Under the pieces are notes generated by a model, which saw nothing but the letters and a program-made list of their open reading frames with translations, ran no database searches and had not been told where the DNA came from. Of a DNA stretch of 64,000 nt, positions 62,272 to 64,000 are shown one piece after another. Position numbers and translations under genes: made by a program. Each line of letters begins with the position of its first letter. Positions within the stretch are counted from its first letter, which is position 1. The DNA is from Saprospiraceae bacterium (GTDB taxonomy: Bacteria > Bacteroidota > Bacteroidia > Chitinophagales > Saprospiraceae): the NCBI GenBank assembly GCA_016714085.1, contig JADJNW010000004.1, positions 434,001 through 498,000 of the forward strand, read 5' to 3'.

Positions 62272-64000
62272 TTACTGAATTAAAACTTTATCAATCGTAT
62301 CTCCAATTCTAATTAAGTGCATTTTATCCATGCCTTCTACCACGCGCCCAAAGATAGTATAATTCCCATCCAGATGCGGCGTCGGGGAATGCGTGATGAA
62401 AAATTGCGTGCCTTCAGTATGATTTCCGGCAGAAGCCATGCCCACATAGCCCTCGCGGTCGTAGTACATCGGTGGCAATTCGGATCGAATCGAATAATCC
62501 AGACTGCCGTAGCCATCACCTCTTGGGCAACCGCCTTGTATCACAAAGTTCGCTACCACCCGATGAAAGGTCTTTCCATCATAAAATCCATCTTTGGCTA
62601 ATCGGACAAAATTGACCACCGAACCCGGCGCAATTTCTGGCAAAAGCCGAATCGTGATGTCGCCGCGATTGGTGCGCAGCAAGGCTTTTGGCTCAGGACT
62701 TAAACTTGTAAATACGTCCCAATCGATTGGATGATTGTAGTCGAGTTTTTGGGCTTGAAAATCGGTTTTACCTTGCAAAAATTCGATAGTGTGCTTCAAA
62801 TCATTATAGGTCTCGATTTCGCGGGGTAGTTCCAATTTCGCCAAAGCATTTTCAAGAATATTCAGGCTATCAATATGCATTTTAAAATTCCGCTCCGGTA
62901 TGCGCAATGCGCCCGCCGCTACTGAAATCATTCCCGGATCGCCGGTTTGAATAATTTGCATAAACATAAAAGCCAATTCCTTCGTGACAGCAGCGCTTGA
63001 ACCAAAATTCCGACGAAAAGCGGCATTCTGACAAAGACCAGCTAAAGCCTCCACGCTCGCAGTGCGCACCTCCGAATGCTTGGCAGCCAATCCTTCCCGA
63101 TAAATAAACCGAAGATTCCATCCCCATTCGCTCAGAGCACGCAGCGTCGCTGCTTTATGGTAGGGCGATGTTGCTTGTGCGAATCTCCTGCGCAATTCAT
63201 AATTGATGCCATTGCGATAAGATTCATAAGTAGGTGCTAAATGCCGCAAGGCTGCTGTGTACAATTCTATCGAGACCTGCCAGGCGGCGCTATCTTTTGC
63301 CAAACGCCAATAAACAGTGGCATCTTCGGGGATTCCGCTTTCCACAAAAAACTGCGCGGCCCGCTGCGCTACATGGATTTGCGGGTCTTTCAATGCCTGT
63401 ATTACTGTGGATTGGACATTGACATAAGGAAAATTACTCAAAGCCCGAAGGATATTACATTTGACGCGATAATCGCTTTCTTTTTGATATAATTGTAATA
63501 AAGCATTTAATGCCGTAGTCGTTTTTACTTTGCCCAATCCTATTGCTAAAGCCATGCGAATGTCAGGATTAGCCTCTGTATCAATAATTTGTACAAGAGG
63601 AATACTTTGAATACTATCGATTTCAATATTTCTAACCCGAGCTAAATAATTAGCAGCAATATAGCGCACGCTCTCCGGGTAAACCGAGTTGCCAGCCAAT
63701 GAAATCATCCGTTCGGTGCCTTCCGGCGCAATACTATCGCGCAAACCAAAGCGATAAATGCCGTAGGCTTGTCCTTCGAGCAAGAGGGTATCTTTGGGCT
63801 GGTAGGTTGTTATTGTACTCAAGAATTTCAGGCTTTCTTTTGTACCGCATTTACCAATAGCTTCGAGGATGGCGCGATTTGCTTTTCCGTACGTTCCAGC
63901 GGTATCCGTTGGATCAAAAGCTTGAATAAGGAAAGGTTCTGCTTTGACGTCATTGGTTTGTCCTAGTGCGTAAGCCGCAGCTGCACGCACTTCCGGCACT
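62272..64000 (-). CDS. HEAT-repeat protein with C-terminal cyclophilin-type peptidyl-prolyl isomerase (5' end missing)
   Basis: The frame runs open to the right window edge, so the N-terminus is absent; 576 residues are seen. The first 400 residues form HEAT-like repeats (AAAYALGQTNDVKAEPFLIQ, IRMALAIGLGKVKTTTALNA, VAQRAAQFFVESGIPED). The last 150 are a cyclophilin domain: NRGDITIRLLPEIAPGSVVN, GKTFHRVVANFVIQGGCPRG, FFITHSPTPHLDGNYTIFGR. Such fusions are found in Bacteroidota, often with a lipoprotein signal at the missing end. It probably folds exported proteins. The C-terminus is intact. Confidence 0.9.
   Translation of the reverse strand, partial: VPEVRAAAAYALGQTNDVKAEPFLIQAFDPTDTAGTYGKANRAILEAIGKCGTKESLKFLSTITTYQPKDTLLLEGQAYGIYRFGLRDSIAPEGTERMISLAGNSVYPESVRYIAANYLARVRNIEIDSIQSIPLVQIIDTEANPDIRMALAIGLGKVKTTTALNALLQLYQKESDYRVKCNILRALSNFPYVNVQSTVIQALKDPQIHVAQRAAQFFVESGIPEDATVYWRLAKDSAAWQVSIELYTAALRHLAPTYESYRNGINYELRRRFAQATSPYHKAATLRALSEWGWNLRFIYREGLAAKHSEVRTASVEALAGLCQNAAFRRNFGSSAAVTKELAFMFMQIIQTGDPGMISVAAGALRIPERNFKMHIDSLNILENALAKLELPREIETYNDLKHTIEFLQGKTDFQAQKLDYNHPIDWDVFTSLSPEPKALLRTNRGDITIRLLPEIAPGSVVNFVRLAKDGFYDGKTFHRVVANFVIQGGCPRGDGYGSLDYSIRSELPPMYYDREGYVGMASAGNHTEGTQFFITHSPTPHLDGNYTIFGRVVEGMDKMHLIRIGDTIDKVLIQ

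Noticed and set aside
1..64000. Insertion sequences or prophage
   Set aside because: No transposase, integrase, recombinase or phage structural gene is seen in any frame, and there are no terminal inverted repeats around gene-sized units except the small repeats reported.

Overview
The window comes from a member of the Bacteroidota, most likely the Saprospiria or a close relative. Several promoters match the phylum's own consensus (TTG or TTTG, 19-21 bases, then TAnnTTTG). One gene ends in a type IX secretion sorting tail, there is a bacterial geranylgeranylglyceryl-phosphate-synthase homologue, and a beta-propeller sensor kinase of the kind common in this phylum is present. The HMG-CoA synthase implies the mevalonate route to isoprenoids, which fits Saprospiria and Flavobacteriia. 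There is no rRNA operon, recognisable transposase, prophage or CRISPR locus.

Layout. 1-8 kb: ether-lipid-type prenyl transfer, RsgA, HMG-CoA synthase, S-adenosylhomocysteinase and a large ABC-type permease. 8-12.6 kb: a HepT/MntA toxin-antitoxin pair, a secreted esterase, a 21-base periodic repeat array, a GNAT enzyme and a rhodanese. 12.7-20 kb: a SulP transporter with DUF202, a divergent LamG-like protein and membrane regulator, DinB, GNAT, IlvE and tRNA-Ser(CGA). 20-29 kb: a short RNA, a geranylgeranyl-reductase-type flavoprotein, the succinate dehydrogenase operon and RNase R. 29-40 kb: a UPF0175/DUF3368 pair, a T9SS protein, an AspT-type transporter, an ATP-grasp enzyme, pyruvate phosphate dikinase and a serine hydrolase. 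40.6-43.3 kb: an accessory patch with two PIN/antitoxin pairs, an attC-like element, a DUF4145 protein and a 22-base periodic repeat array. 43.3-47 kb: methionine synthase MetH. 47-53.6 kb: a histidine kinase, a four-helix-bundle gene between direct repeats, and a carbohydrate cluster (Gfo/Idh/MocA oxidoreductase, TIM-barrel isomerase, DoxX, GH88 hydrolase) interrupted by a toxin-antitoxin module. 53.7-64 kb: a second copy of the short RNA, a NarL-type regulator with its propeller kinase, an AraC regulator, a VOC protein, a GbsR-like regulator, GcvT and a HEAT-repeat/cyclophilin fusion.

Metabolic links. AhcY and MetH together complete the activated-methyl cycle, and GcvT feeds one-carbon units. 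HMG-CoA synthase, the PcrB-type enzyme and the geranylgeranyl-reductase-like protein could act on isoprenoid lipids. The 49-53.6 kb genes look like uronate or oligosaccharide catabolism.

Two unusual layers lie in the non-coding DNA. First, two tandem arrays with a strict 21- or 22-base period each sit directly behind the 3' end of a minus-strand gene. Second, a roughly 60-70-base transcript unit (TATCTTTG promoter element, conserved ACATGACTATGAA and GTGCCTGGCG, then a hairpin) occurs twice. Many other gaps hold hairpins built from reiterated short words.

Caveat: between 20 and 54 kb, and once at 62 kb, many conserved genes carry single-base indels, mostly in homopolymer runs. These look like sequence errors rather than mass pseudogenisation, and I annotate such genes as whole loci with the break position.
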